This document shows positions 8,565-17,645 of a DNA stretch of 64,000 nucleotides, in pieces; the first letter of the stretch is position 1, and the number at the start of each line of letters is the position of its first letter. A program made the translations under genes and the position numbers. Source of the stretch: Saccharibacillus brassicae (GTDB lineage Bacteria > Bacillota > Bacilli > Paenibacillales > Paenibacillaceae); assembly GCF_006542275.1 (NCBI RefSeq), contig NZ_CP041217.1, forward strand, positions 310,001 through 374,000, read 5' to 3'. The notes beneath the pieces were generated by a model. It was not told where the DNA came from. It searched no databases and worked only from the letters and a program-made list of their open reading frames with translations.

Positions 8565-9653
8565 TTAATCAAAATAGACGGCTTTGCCGGTCTTCGCGGA
8601 TTCGTAGATCGCTTCGAGAATCTGCGTCACGACGAGCGCCTGCTCCGGCTTGACGACCGGCTCTTTGTCTTCGAGAATCGCTTCGAGCCATTGACGCGCT
8701 TCGCGGTCTTCGGCATTCTCCGAACCGCCGTCGTAGAACGCGACGCCGCCGGAGCCGAAATCGACTTTGGTCTCGATCAGGCGGCTGCGGTCTTCGCCGT
8801 TGATATGCAGGCCGTCCGCCATGTCGGCGCCGCCTTCGGTTCCGCAGAGCAGCGTCTGCGCTTCGCCGAAGTTGCGCACGTTAAGCGCCCAGCTGGATTC
8901 GAGCACGATCGTCGCGCCGTTCTCCATTTTGATAAAGCCGAACGCCGAATCTTCGACCTTGAACTGCTCCGGGTCCCACGGACCGAACGCGTTGGCCGCA
9001 TTCTCGCGGCTGCCCAGCTTGTGGAACGTCGAGCCCATGACGCTTTTCGGTTTGTAATTGTCCATCAGCCAGAGAGTCAGGTCAAGCGCGTGCGTACCGA
9101 TATCGATCAACGGGCCTCCGCCCTGCTTTTCTTCGTCCAGGAATACGCCCCAGGTCGGCACGGCGCGGCGGCGCAGCGCAATCGCCTTGCCGAAGTACAG
9201 ATCGCCGAGTTCGCCTTTTTCGCACATGTCTTTCAAGTGCTGGCTGTCGTCGCGGAAACGGTTCTGATACGCGATGGACAGCTTTTTGCCGGTACGCTCC
9301 GCCGCTTCGATCATGCTGCGCGCTTCTTCCGTCGTTTTGGCCATCGGTTTTTCGCACAGCACGTGCTTGCCGGCTTCGAGCGAAGCGATCGTGATCGCCG
9401 CGTGGGAATCGTTCGGCGTGCAGACGTGCACGACGTCGATACTGCCGTCTTTGAGCAGTTCGTTGTAGTCGGTGTATACTTTGGCGCCTTCGGCACCGTA
9501 TTTGTCGGCCGCTTCGTGGGCGCGGGATTCGACCAGGTCGCAGAAAGCGACGAGGACGGCTTTGCTTTGTTTGGACAGGGCCGGCAGATGCTTGCCGGTG
9601 GCGATGCCTCCGCATCCGATGATGGCGACGTTAAGCGTGTTCGGGTTAGACAT
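8565..9653 (-). CDS. Gfo/Idh/MocA-family NAD(P)-dependent sugar dehydrogenase
   Basis: 362 residues. N-terminal Rossmann fold with NVAIIGCGGIATGKHLPAL (residues 9-27), then the family signature CEKPMAKT (near residue 105) with the catalytic lysine, and HALDLTLWLM (near 190) in the C-terminal domain. Members oxidise or reduce sugars and inositols, and in keto-glycoside routes make or use 3-keto sugars. The ATG at 9653 follows AAGGAG and overlaps the end of the preceding gene by eight bases, showing operon coupling. The substrate is unknown. Confidence 0.9.
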   Translation of the reverse strand: MSNPNTLNVAIIGCGGIATGKHLPALSKQSKAVLVAFCDLVESRAHEAADKYGAEGAKVYTDYNELLKDGSIDVVHVCTPNDSHAAITIASLEAGKHVLCEKPMAKTTEEARSMIEAAERTGKKLSIAYQNRFRDDSQHLKDMCEKGELGDLYFGKAIALRRRAVPTWGVFLDEEKQGGGPLIDIGTHALDLTLWLMDNYKPKSVMGSTFHKLGSRENAANAFGPWDPEQFKVEDSAFGFIKMENGATIVLESSWALNVRNFGEAQTLLCGTEGGADMADGLHINGEDRSRLIETKVDFGSGGVAFYDGGSENAEDREARQWLEAILEDKEPVVKPEQALVVTQILEAIYESAKTGKAVYFD

Positions 9654-10416
9654 TGAGTTTTGCTCCTTCTGCTGCGTATTTTTTGATCCATTCCATGCTG
9701 GTTGCGATACTCTCGAGCGGCTTGCCGCCCGCGCAGTAATCCTGCTCGACGACGATCCACTCCACGCCCGCTTCGATCGCGGCATCCGCGATGCCTTTGA
9801 GGTCGACTTCGCCCACGCCGAGTTCGGCCGTGATCGCTTTGCCGTCCGCGTCGCGCGTCATGTCCTTGAGATGGATGATCGGCAGGCGCCCTTTGTAGCG
9901 TCCGATGTATTCGACCGCGTCGTATCCGCCGTAATGCACCCAACACGTGTCCATTTCGACCTGCAGGTCTTCGGCCGGCACGGCTTCGTACATCGCGTCG
10001 AATACCGGCTTGCCGTCCAGCTGTTCCGTCAGTTCGAATTCGTGGTTATGGTAAGCGAGTACCGCTCCCTGTTCGCGCGCCCGGCGGCCGAGCTTGCGCA
10101 GATTGGCGAACACGTCTTCCCAGACGCGTTCTTCCGCCTGCAGGTAAGGAACGATCAGCGTGTCGTTGCCGATCTGCTTGTTATAGGCAATCTCCGCATC
10201 GAGATGCTCCAGCAGTTGGCCGTACGACGTATGCGTGCCCAGGGCAACAAGTCCGAGTTCGTCGAGCATCGATTTCACTTCATCCGCGCCGTGTCCGAAA
10301 AACGTATGGAACTCGACGCCTTTGTAGCCGAGCGCGGCTACCTTTTCGAGCGTGCCGCGGAAATCCTGTTCCATTTCTTCACGCACGGTATACAATTGCA
10401 GTCCTACTTGGGTCAT
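9646..10416 (-). CDS. Second sugar phosphate isomerase/epimerase-like TIM barrel
   Basis: 256 residues. Starts VGLQLYTVREEM, common in this subgroup, and shows likely metal ligands at E in YHNHEFE, D in VEMDTCWVHYGG, H in IIHLKD and E in VVEQD. Distinct from the other TIM barrel in the same operon (322 residues), so the two probably act on different intermediates. The ATG at 10416 has AAGGTGG eight bases upstream; an in-frame GTG inside that site is rejected as a start. Eight-base overlap with the next dehydrogenase gene, 24 bases from the one before. Confidence 0.86.
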   Translation of the reverse strand: MTQVGLQLYTVREEMEQDFRGTLEKVAALGYKGVEFHTFFGHGADEVKSMLDELGLVALGTHTSYGQLLEHLDAEIAYNKQIGNDTLIVPYLQAEERVWEDVFANLRKLGRRAREQGAVLAYHNHEFELTEQLDGKPVFDAMYEAVPAEDLQVEMDTCWVHYGGYDAVEYIGRYKGRLPIIHLKDMTRDADGKAITAELGVGEVDLKGIADAAIEAGVEWIVVEQDYCAGGKPLESIATSMEWIKKYAAEGAKLNV

Positions 10417-10440
10417 TTTACGTTCCACCTTTTCATCCGA

Positions 10441-11532
10441 TTATAATTTGAGCGAATCGAGTCTTGCAGCGGGAACTTTGTACGAGCTTTCCAGCGTGAC
10501 ATGCCGGCTCTCGGCCGACGACCGCATGAAAGCGTGCATCGTCTCAAGCACGTGGTAGGCCAGGTCGCCGCTTGCGCGGTGACGGCGTTCTTCGCGGATC
10601 GACTTGATCATGTCGTCCACGCCGATGCCGCGTTCGTTATGCTCGGTCTCGAAGACGGCTTCGACCGTCTCCCAGTCGTCCGAACCGGCGCGGCGCAGCT
10701 TCACTTCGCCGCCGAAGAAGTTCGGGTCCGGCAGCGACAGCGTGCCGTTCGTTCCGTAAATTTCCATTCTCGGCAGGTCGCTTGCGCCGCGAACGTCGAA
10801 GCTCATGATCATCGTCACGATCGTGCCGGCGGCAAAATCGAGCGTGCCGGCCAGATGGGTCGGCGTCTGCACGGCGATCGGCGTGCCGGCTTTCGGTCCC
10901 GAGCCGATGACCCGGTCGGGAATCTGAATCCCGGTCGACGAACTGACGCGCCGGATCGGACCGAGCAAATTCACGAGCGCGGACAAATAATACGGGCCCA
11001 TATCGAACATCGGACCGCCGCCGTACGCGTAGAAAAATTCGGGATCGACGTGCCACGATTCGGGACCGCCGCTCAGCATGAACGCGGTGCCCGCGACCGG
11101 GCGGCCGATCAGCCCTTCTTCGATCGCGCGGCGGGCCGTGCTGATGCCTGCTCCGAGGAAGGTATCCGGCGCGCAGCCGACGCGTACGCCGCTTTTTTTC
11201 GCTTCTTCCAGAATGAGGCGTCCGTCTTCCAGCGACACCGCAAGCGGCTTTTCGCCGTACACATGTTTGCCCGCTTTGACGGCGGCCAGGTTGATTTCGG
11301 CATGGCTGGCGGGAATCGTCAGGTTGATGACCAGTTCGATCGATTCGTCGGCCAGCAGTTCCTCTACCGTGCAAGCGTTTGCAATGCCGAATTCGACAGC
11401 CCGCTCCTGCGCCTTCTCGGGGATCCGGTCGGCGACCGCCACCACTTCGGCCCACTCGCTGGAACCCAGGTTTTTCAAATAGATCGCGCTGATATTGCCG
11501 CATCCGATAATTCCGATCTGCATTCGTTTCAA
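10441..11532 (-). CDS. Gfo/Idh/MocA-family dehydrogenase, first gene of the operon
   Basis: 363 residues. Rossmann motif QIGIIGCGNISAIYLKNL at the N terminus and the signature GEKPLAVSLEDG near residue 100; the C-terminal domain includes YGGGPMFDMGPYYLSALVNLLGPI. It is not a close copy of the other dehydrogenase in the operon. The start is taken as TTG at 11532, nine bases after AAGGAG; the ATG three codons on (11523) is too far from that site. The gene is divergent from the AraC regulator, with about 190 bases between the two, which must hold both promoters. Confidence 0.88.
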   Translation of the reverse strand: MKRMQIGIIGCGNISAIYLKNLGSSEWAEVVAVADRIPEKAQERAVEFGIANACTVEELLADESIELVINLTIPASHAEINLAAVKAGKHVYGEKPLAVSLEDGRLILEEAKKSGVRVGCAPDTFLGAGISTARRAIEEGLIGRPVAGTAFMLSGGPESWHVDPEFFYAYGGGPMFDMGPYYLSALVNLLGPIRRVSSSTGIQIPDRVIGSGPKAGTPIAVQTPTHLAGTLDFAAGTIVTMIMSFDVRGASDLPRMEIYGTNGTLSLPDPNFFGGEVKLRRAGSDDWETVEAVFETEHNERGIGVDDMIKSIREERRHRASGDLAYHVLETMHAFMRSSAESRHVTLESSYKVPAARLDSLKL

Positions 11533-11722
11533 GGAACACCACTCCTTACCGTAGTTGTTGGGCTGTATCGAATCAAGGTTGTGTCGGTTCCGGTTGTGTG
11601 GTTGGTTCGCTTTCATGGTATTGCATATCGTTTTGTATTAAAATGAAGAATATAATCGAAACATGAACAATCTGGTCATTATTTTATTTTTAAATTTATT
11701 TTCTTCCCAAGGAGCAGCCCAT

Positions 11723-12547
11723 ATGCAGACGTCCTCACCTTCCTGCCAGGTATTCACCGCAGGATTTTCCTTCCACCGTACGCCTTTTCACGTTCACCGC
11801 ACCGAAGGTCTCGGCAGCTATCTGCTGCGCCTGCAGACGGACGGCACTTCCGAAGCGCTGATCGACGGCCGCATGCAGCGGATCGAAGCCGGCGACCTGC
11901 TGCTCTACGGTCCCGACGACACGTACGAACTGAAAATTTTCCCGCCTTCGGCTTCCGAAGATTCCGGCCAGCCGATGGAGAGCGGCGATTACCACATTTT
12001 CTTCGGCGGCGAATGGATCGACCGCTGGTGGAACGAACGCAAACGCCCGACCCGTATCACGATTCCGCTCAGCGAAGGACTGCTCGGCCTGTTTCGCCAG
12101 ATCGTGATCGAGCAGCGCCGCATCTCGAACCCGGACCCGCGGATCTCGGACTATTACCTGCGCATTCTCTGTCTGGAGACCGACCGCCTGCTGAGCGAAC
12201 AGCCGATTTCGTCGGGCAAGACGTTCCTCGCCTACCGGATCAAGCAGTATATCGAAGAGAACGCTTCGTCGCTGTTCAAGCTGGAAGACGTCGCCTCCTA
12301 CGTGGACACCAGCGTCTCGCGCTGCGTGCACCTGTTCAAGGAAACGTTCGATATGAGCATTATGCAGTACGCGCTCGAAGTCCGGCTCGATATGGCCAAG
12401 GAGCGGATCGTGTTCAGCCCGATGCCGCTCGAACAGGTCGCCGAGACGTCCGGTTTTGCCAACTACACGTATTTCCACCGGGTGTTCCGCGGCAAGTTCG
12501 GCATGTCGCCGAAAGAGTTCCGGCATACGCGGCAGGAGAAAATGTAG
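11723..12547 (+). CDS. AraC-family regulator with N-terminal cupin sugar-sensing domain
   Basis: 274 residues. Residues 1-120 are the AraC-type cupin (GDLLLYGPDDTYEL near 55), the last 100 residues the double helix-turn-helix, including LEDVASYVDTSVSRCVHLFKE and VAETSGFANYTYFHRVFRGKFGMSPKEFR. AAGGAG lies eight bases before the ATG. Divergent from the dehydrogenase/isomerase/ThuA operon, so it is the likely activator of that operon, responding to its sugar. The inference rests on position. Confidence 0.9.
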   Translation: MQTSSPSCQVFTAGFSFHRTPFHVHRTEGLGSYLLRLQTDGTSEALIDGRMQRIEAGDLLLYGPDDTYELKIFPPSASEDSGQPMESGDYHIFFGGEWIDRWWNERKRPTRITIPLSEGLLGLFRQIVIEQRRISNPDPRISDYYLRILCLETDRLLSEQPISSGKTFLAYRIKQYIEENASSLFKLEDVASYVDTSVSRCVHLFKETFDMSIMQYALEVRLDMAKERIVFSPMPLEQVAETSGFANYTYFHRVFRGKFGMSPKEFRHTRQEKM

Positions 12548-12564
12548 CCGGCGCCGCGACGAAC

Positions 12565-12599
12565 AACCGCAAGGACGCCCCGGGCGACCTTGCGGTTTT
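12565..12599 (+). terminator. Terminator of the AraC regulator gene
   Basis: Ten-base-pair stem AACCGCAAGG / CCTTGCGGTT with a 13-base GC-rich loop, followed by TT-G-TT, 18 bases after the stop codon. Confidence 0.75.
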
Positions 12600-12677
12600 G
12601 TTATGAAGTCGATGTTGTTCACGGGCGCTGCGCTTTTATTCCGATCGCCGATCCCGCTCGATGTTGTTCGCGGCCGC

Positions 12678-13046
12678 TCAGCCGCGCTTGGCGCGTTCGC
12701 GGGCTTCGATCGCTTCGGACACGACCATGCCGAGATCCGCGTTGCCGTACATCGACAGCACCCCGAGCAGCGTGTCGTCGGTAATGTCGCCGGCTTCCTC
12801 TTTGGGCACCGTCAGTTCCATCACGCGCGACAACCGCTCGTTCGCGACCTGCTCCGGATACGCCTGGGCGTACAGTTCCACCGGATCGAGATCGTTGTTG
12901 ATACACCACTGCGCATAGACGAGAATCATCATGTCTTCTTCCTGCCGGTAAGCCTCGACGATCTTCTCCTGCGTTTTCTGTTCCCATTCTTTGCGCCCTT
13001 CGGCGCTCTCGTACCGTTCGTAATCGTCATCTCCGTAATCATTCAT
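12678..13046 (-). CDS. Small acidic protein of unknown function
   Basis: 122 residues, not recognised. The N terminus is strongly acidic and tyrosine-rich (MNDYGDDDYERYES), followed by mainly helical sequence with EDMMILVYAQWCINNDLDPVELYAQAYPEQ, and a lysine/arginine-rich end. No signal peptide or membrane segment. AAAGGGG precedes the ATG at 13046 by nine bases; a longer frame exists but has no ribosome binding site and overlaps the dehydrogenase remnant upstream. It probably is co-transcribed with that remnant, whose stop lies 52 bases before its start. Confidence 0.65.
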   Translation of the reverse strand: MNDYGDDDYERYESAEGRKEWEQKTQEKIVEAYRQEEDMMILVYAQWCINNDLDPVELYAQAYPEQVANERLSRVMELTVPKEEAGDITDDTLLGVLSMYGNADLGMVVSEAIEARERAKRG

Positions 13047-13098
13047 ACAAATCTGCCCCTTTCGATTTCTGGTTTTATCGGTGTATCCGTTCATCGCT

Positions 13099-14061
13099 TC
13101 ATAGAAGGCAGGCAGCCCGCTCCGCCAACTCGTGCGAGCCCAGCAGCGCGTCCGCCCGGACCGTGCAGCGCTGCGGCTCATGCAGCGTGTCGAGCACATG
13201 CTGCACGACGCCTTCGAAGCCGCGCCGCTTCAGCACCGTATCCCAGCTGCCGAATCCGCGCTCCTGCGGGTATCCGCCGCTGTCCGTCCACGCCGCGCGC
13301 TCCAGGTCTTCCACGACCGCCGAACGCCCGCTGCCGTGCAGCTCCAGCCGCTCGAAATCCCGGCCCGCGCTGCGCACCATGCCGTAGCTGCCCAGTCCGC
13401 CGGCCAGCGGCAGGAAGCCGAACGCGTGCCGCATCCGCCCCTGACCGTCCGTCTCGACGCCGCCGGTCAGCGGGCCGCTCTGTTCGCCGCCCAGCCAGAG
13501 CAGCAGATCGAGCATATGGATCAGGTCGTCGTATACGGTATCGCGCGCGGAACGCGGCTGCGCTGCGGTCCGATGCTTGACCGCCTGCGCCTGAACGAAG
13601 CCGCCGGCTTCTTCGAGCCACGCTTTGGCTTCGACGTACAGCGGCGCGAAGCGGCGGTTGAATCCGACGCCGAGCAGCAGCCCTTTGCGTTCCGCCAAAG
13701 AAACCATTGCCCGGCTCTCCGCCAGGTCTGTCGACAGCGGCTTGTCCACGTAGACCGGCAGTCCCGCTTCCAGGCACCGCATCACGATCGCGTAATGCGA
13801 ATCCGTGGCGCTGTGCACGAACACCGCGTCGGGCTCCCAGCGCAGCAGATCGTCAAGTTCCGTCGACGCGTTCGGGACGCGGTAGCGCGCCGCCGCCGCG
13901 CGAACGCGATCTTACGTCCGGCTGACGAGGCCCACGATTTCCGCGTCCTTGTGACCGGCCAACAGCGGCAGGTATACTTTTTCCGCGATGCCTCCGATGC
14001 CGACCAGCGCCACCCTTTTTTGCTGCCGTGTCTGTTCCGTGCCGCTTGTCGCCTGATCCAT
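13099..14061 (-). pseudogene. Gfo/Idh/MocA-family dehydrogenase interrupted by an in-frame stop
   Basis: From the ATG at 14061 the frame gives a normal Rossmann start (VALVGIGGIAEKVYLPLL, then EIVGLVSRT) and then TAA at 13914-13912. Reading on in the same frame gives DRVRAAAARYRVPNAS and the remaining 260 residues with the signature VYVDKPLST and the usual C-terminal domain, to a stop at 13099. Without that one codon the protein would be about 320 residues, the family length. No frameshift is needed. Restart at the ATG at 13824 would lack the nucleotide-binding motif. Either a real nonsense mutation or a sequencing error. Confidence 0.8.
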
Positions 14062-14248
14062 ATTCCGTTTCCCCGCTTTCCGTCATGACTGCACGCACCG
14101 CCCGCCGGGGCGATTCCGTTTCTGTTTCGAGTATACGCGTCGCGCCCGGGGTTGGCAAAAAAAAGACCCGGGACCGAAAACGGCGGCGGCGTCCAAGGAA
14201 TCTGATTCGCCAAACTCCGTAACGTTTACTAGCTTTGTGTGGCGAGAC

Positions 14249-14277
14249 TTGGCTAAAAGCGCGAAATCGTTTATAAT
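14249..14277 (+). promoter_or_regulatory. Predicted sigma-A promoter of msrAB
   Basis: TTGGCT at 14249-14254, a 17-base spacer, and a perfect TATAAT at 14272-14277, followed by a leader of about 65 bases to the start codon. Confidence 0.65.
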
Positions 14278-14346
14278 TTAAAACAGTTCTTCATTTAATT
14301 GTTCATCAAACAATCGTTCAAAATAAAAATTGCGGAGGGATTAACC

Positions 14347-15321
14347 ATGGCCGATTATTCATCTTCCATGATCGAAAAAGCAACATTTGCGGGAGGCTGC
14401 TTCTGGTGTATGGTGACGCCGTTCGAAGATCTGCCGGGCATCGTCAAAGTGGTCTCCGGTTACACGGGCGGACATACCGAGAACCCGACTTACAAAGAAG
14501 TCTGCTCGGAGACGACCGGACACGTCGAAGCGGTCCAAATCACGTTCAACCCGGACATTTTCCGTTACGAGAAGCTGCTTGAACTGTTCTGGCAGCAGAT
14601 CGATCCGACCGACGGCGGCGGACAGTTCCACGACCGCGGTTCGTCGTACGGCACGGCGATTTTCTATCATACGGAAGAACAGCGCATCAAAGCCGAAGCT
14701 TCCAAAAAAGCGCTGGCCGAGAGCGGCCGCTTCGACAAACCGATCGTGACGCCGATCCGTCCGGCCGAAACGTTCTACGAAGCCGAAGAATACCACCAGG
14801 ATTACCACAAAAAAAATCCGGGCCATTACAACCGGTACAAAAAAGCGTCCGGCCGCGAAGCGTTTATCGAAAACAACTGGAAAACGCCGGTCGACAAAAG
14901 CGATCTCAAACAACGCCTGAGCGAGATGCAGTATAATGTCACGCAAAAAAGCGGTACCGAGCCGGCGTTCCACAACGAGTTCTGGGATCACCACGGCGAA
15001 GGCATCTACGTCGATATCGTCTCCGGCGAGCCGCTGTTCAGCTCTCTCGACAAATACGATTCCGGCTGCGGCTGGCCGAGCTTTACCCGACCGATCCGCG
15101 ATTACCACGTGAAGGAAAAAGTCGATCTGACCCACTTCATGATCCGGACCGAAGTGCGCAGCAAAGAAGCCGATTCCCATCTGGGCCACGTGTTCGACGA
15201 TGGCCCGGGCCCGGACGGATTGCGCTACTGCATCAACTCCGCGGCGCTGCGTTTCGTGCCGGCGGACAAGCTCGAAGAAGAAGGCTACGGCGAATACCGC
15301 GCGATGTTCGCGCAGGCATAA
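14347..15321 (+). CDS. msrAB: Fused peptide-methionine sulfoxide reductase MsrA-MsrB
   Basis: Repairs both stereoisomers of methionine sulfoxide in oxidised proteins. 324 residues. The MsrA half has the catalytic GGCFWC (near residue 17) and the second half is MsrB with DSGCGWPSF (near 240) and the catalytic cysteine in [11 protein letters not shown] (near 300). The two CxxC zinc sites found in some MsrB proteins are absent ([24 protein letters not shown]), as in Bacillus MsrB, and the cysteine of SGCGW serves as resolving residue. GGAGGG lies seven bases before the ATG. Single gene with its own promoter and terminator. Confidence 0.95.
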   Translation: MADYSSSMIEKATFAGGCFWCMVTPFEDLPGIVKVVSGYTGGHTENPTYKEVCSETTGHVEAVQITFNPDIFRYEKLLELFWQQIDPTDGGGQFHDRGSSYGTAIFYHTEEQRIKAEASKKALAESGRFDKPIVTPIRPAETFYEAEEYHQDYHKKNPGHYNRYKKASGREAFIENNWKTPVDKSDLKQRLSEMQYNVTQKSGTEPAFHNEFWDHHGEGIYVDIVSGEPLFSSLDKYDSGCGWPSFTRPIRDYHVKEKVDLTHFMIRTEVRSKEADSHLGHVFDDGPGPDGLRYCINSAALRFVPADKLEEEGYGEYRAMFAQA

Positions 15322-15402
15322 GCCTGGTCTTCCTCCGAGCGGCATGAGCCGAACCGGAACGCAGGACTCAACCAAAGAAATGGACCGAGTCACTCAACCG
15401 GT

Positions 15403-15459
15403 AACAACAGCAAAACCCCCAGGATTCCGCCGCTGCGGAGTTCGGGGGTTTTGTTGTTG
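15403..15459. terminator. Bidirectional terminator between msrAB and the FMN reductase gene
   Basis: Long stem with arms AACAACAGCAAAACCCCC and GGGGGTTTTGTTGTT, and A- and T-rich flanks on both sides, between two convergent genes. Confidence 0.85.
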
Positions 15460-15478
15460 TCCGGCGTTCGAAAGCCGT

Positions 15479-16012
15479 TTAGCCGTACATGCGGTGAATC
15501 AGATGCACGAACGTATCGACCGCTTTGCGAATACGCAGCTCGGTCGCCTGATCGGCCGGTTCGCCTTCGTCGGTGAACTTGCGCTGGTCGCTGCCGATCG
15601 AGATCCATTCCGGGCAGTTCAGGCCGTGCAGGTTGCGCACGATGCCCTGCAGCGTGCCGAGCGACGAGACGCCGACGGTTCCGCCTGCCGAGCTTGCCGA
15701 CAGTACCGGCTTGCCTTCGAAATATTCGCTGTTGAGAAAATCGAGCGCGTTTTTGAGCACGCCGGAGATCGAAGAATGATATTCGGGCGTCGTCAATACG
15801 ACGGCCTGCGCCGACTTGACCGCCTGCGACAGCTTCAGCACTTCTTCGTGTCCGTACGCTTCCCCGGGACCGTACAGCGGCAGTTGGTGCTCATACAAGC
15901 TGAACACTTCCGCTTCGAATCCCTGCTCTTCCAACAGTCGGGCCATATAGCGGGTCAGCTGCGTGCTGCTGGCCTGCTCCCGGTTGCTTCCGGCAATCAA
16001 AGTTACTTTCAT
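15479..16012 (-). CDS. NADPH-dependent FMN reductase family flavoprotein
   Basis: 177 residues, flavodoxin-like fold. The phosphate-binding loop is AGSNREQASSTQL near the N terminus and the second FMN contact is VLTTPEYHSSISGVLKNALDFL (near residue 75), typical of the azoreductase/chromate reductase group. Likely reduces flavins, quinones or other small acceptors in the cytoplasm. The ATG at 16012 stands seven bases after GGAAGGGG. Single gene, convergent with msrAB. The physiological substrate cannot be told. Confidence 0.88.
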   Translation of the reverse strand: MKVTLIAGSNREQASSTQLTRYMARLLEEQGFEAEVFSLYEHQLPLYGPGEAYGHEEVLKLSQAVKSAQAVVLTTPEYHSSISGVLKNALDFLNSEYFEGKPVLSASSAGGTVGVSSLGTLQGIVRNLHGLNCPEWISIGSDQRKFTDEGEPADQATELRIRKAVDTFVHLIHRMYG

Positions 16013-16231
16013 CGTCAAACCCCTTCCATTCCTATCGGTTATTGTGTCCTTTGCGGACCCTGTTTTTTATCATAACAGGAAGTTTCAAATTTGAACATTC
16101 TTTGTCTCTTTGCGTGAAAAAAACGAGAATGCGTCGAATCTTTCTGCTTTTTGCCCGTGATTGATCTCTTTTGGCCGCGGGTAGGTAATAAGCATAAGCT
16201 TTTTCAAACCCAGCGAACAGGAGGAACCCCC

Positions 16232-16405
16232 ATGCCGTGGAACAAAAAAGATTACCCGCAGTCGATGAAAAATCTGGATGAGCGCGTGCGCGACAAAGCG
16301 ATCGAAATCGCCAATGCGCTGCTGGACGAAGGGTACGAGGAAGGACGCGCGATCGCGATCGCGACAGCCAAAGCCGAAGAATGGGACGAGAACCATCCGG
16401 AATAA
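16232..16405 (+). CDS. Small conserved protein of YdaT-like type, unknown function
   Basis: 57 residues. The sequence begins MPWNKKDYPQSMKNLDERVRDKAIEIANALL and ends with EGRAIAIATAKAEEWDENHPE. This pattern (W-x-x-x-D-Y-P-x-S-M-K-N-L then K-A-I-E-I-A-N-A-L) recurs in small proteins of many bacilli and is sometimes compared with ChaB; no function is established. An excellent AGGAGG site precedes the ATG. Single gene, followed by a strong terminator. Confidence 0.8.
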   Translation: MPWNKKDYPQSMKNLDERVRDKAIEIANALLDEGYEEGRAIAIATAKAEEWDENHPE

Positions 16406-16449
16406 GGTTCTTGGAAATTCTGACCTGAAGCCAATTTTGGAAAAGAAGA

Positions 16450-16500
16450 AAAAAACCGTTTCGGCTTTCTCCACCAGGAGAAAATCGGAACGGTTTTTTA
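16450..16500. terminator. Bidirectional terminator between the small protein gene and yitT-like gene
   Basis: Stem with arms AAAAACCGTTTCGGCTTTCTCC and its near complement, ending in TTTTTT on the plus strand and TTTTTT on the minus strand. It can serve both convergent genes. Confidence 0.85.
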
Positions 16501-16556
16501 AAAAATGCGTGACGGGGAAGTTGGCGGCTGCGGGCCTTCCCCTCGGGCCCTGTATC

Positions 16557-17255
16557 TTACACTCTATTCAAACCTTTGACTTCCGGTGCGACATGTCCGT
16601 GACGTTTCGAAGAAACGAATACCCGTGCGATCGACGCAAGACCGTGGCGCAAAATTTGCGGTTCCACCATCCACGTAATCACTTTGCCTCCGATACATAC
16701 GGCAGCTACGGTGTAGAGCGTCTCGGCCAGCGGCAGATAGAACAGCGACAGCAGAAGTACGGAAGCATCCATCAAGATGAATACGGTCCCGATCTTGAGG
16801 CCGGTCTTCTCGTGCAGCCAGATGGCGGCGCAATCGTCTCCGCCCGTGGCTCCGCCGCAGCGAAGCACGAGTCCGCCGCCGATTCCCGTCAAAATCCCCG
16901 ATAGCAAAGCGGCCAGCCAAAGCTGTCCGTGCAGATCGAAATTCAACGCGGAAAAGTGTTCGATGCCGGCGTAAAACGCGGTGAACGAGCCCGCGGCAAG
17001 CACGGCCGGTCCCATGTTTCTCCACCCTTTTTTGAGTGCGAACAGCAGCATGAACGGAATGTCGAGGATCAGAATCGTCAGCGCGGGCGACAGCCCGAAC
17101 GCATACTCGCCGAGCAGCGAAATGCCGACAAAACCGCCTTCCGAAAGATGGTTTTGAAAATTGATGTGATAAAACGCGAATGCCATAACGAACGTGCCTG
17201 TTAAGATCGCGGCCGCCTGCGCGGACCGCTTCATCCTTTTACCTTTTGCCTTCAT
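16557..17255 (-). CDS. YitT-family membrane protein, without the C-terminal soluble domain
   Basis: 232 residues with five to six hydrophobic segments (near 13-35, 50-72, 80-98, 110-130, 150-172). The family block GGATGGDDCAAIWLHEKTGLKIG is present near residue 133. Most YitT proteins are about 280 residues and end in a soluble DUF2179 domain; this one stops after the membrane part. Function of the family is not established. GGAGAA lies nine bases before the ATG. A 19-codon reading frame with its own ribosome binding site lies just upstream (17347-17288, minus strand), which could be a leader peptide. Confidence 0.82.
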   Translation of the reverse strand: MKAKGKRMKRSAQAAAILTGTFVMAFAFYHINFQNHLSEGGFVGISLLGEYAFGLSPALTILILDIPFMLLFALKKGWRNMGPAVLAAGSFTAFYAGIEHFSALNFDLHGQLWLAALLSGILTGIGGGLVLRCGGATGGDDCAAIWLHEKTGLKIGTVFILMDASVLLLSLFYLPLAETLYTVAAVCIGGKVITWMVEPQILRHGLASIARVFVSSKRHGHVAPEVKGLNRV

Positions 17256-17645
17256 CCGATATTCTCCTCATTTTCGCAATATTTGTCTCAAATCGACAAT
17301 ATGCTGCGAGCCAGAGAAGAAAACCGCGAGGCATTCGTCCTTCGCATGGGTGGTTCCCTTCCTTTCGCAGCGTTTGTCAATAACGGTCGTCCGACAAACT
17401 ATCTACGAAAGGCGCTAAGTATAGGAGAGATCGTAACGTTTCCAGATTGTCCTTTGGGGAATACTCCTTCGGGGACTCATGGTATCCTGATCCTTTCTGT
17501 GGTTGGATGGTGAAGTCTGAGCATTACTTACCCAGCTCGGTCACCTTTTTAAACTATTTTACCACAAAAACGAAGCCGAAGCGACCGAATGATGCTGACC
17601 TTTGTCATTTTCATGTAAAATATGATGTTTTTTTCGTAAAAAAAA
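17256..17645. other. Intergenic region with no recognised gene
   Basis: 390 bases between the yitT-like gene and the Crp-like regulator, both on the minus strand. It should hold the yitT promoter and the end of the regulator gene. I see a possible 19-codon leader frame at 17347-17288 but no match to a riboswitch class I know. Short open frames on the plus strand have no ribosome binding site. Confidence 0.4.

Noticed and set aside
17283-17513. 76-codon plus-strand frame between yitT and the Crp-like gene
   Set aside because: No ribosome binding site and no sign of protein-like conservation pattern; likely chance.
17380-17570. Riboswitch before yitT or on the plus strand
   Set aside because: Some GGGGACTC-like strings recall a cyclic-di-AMP element, but the conserved core is not there and no plus-strand gene follows.
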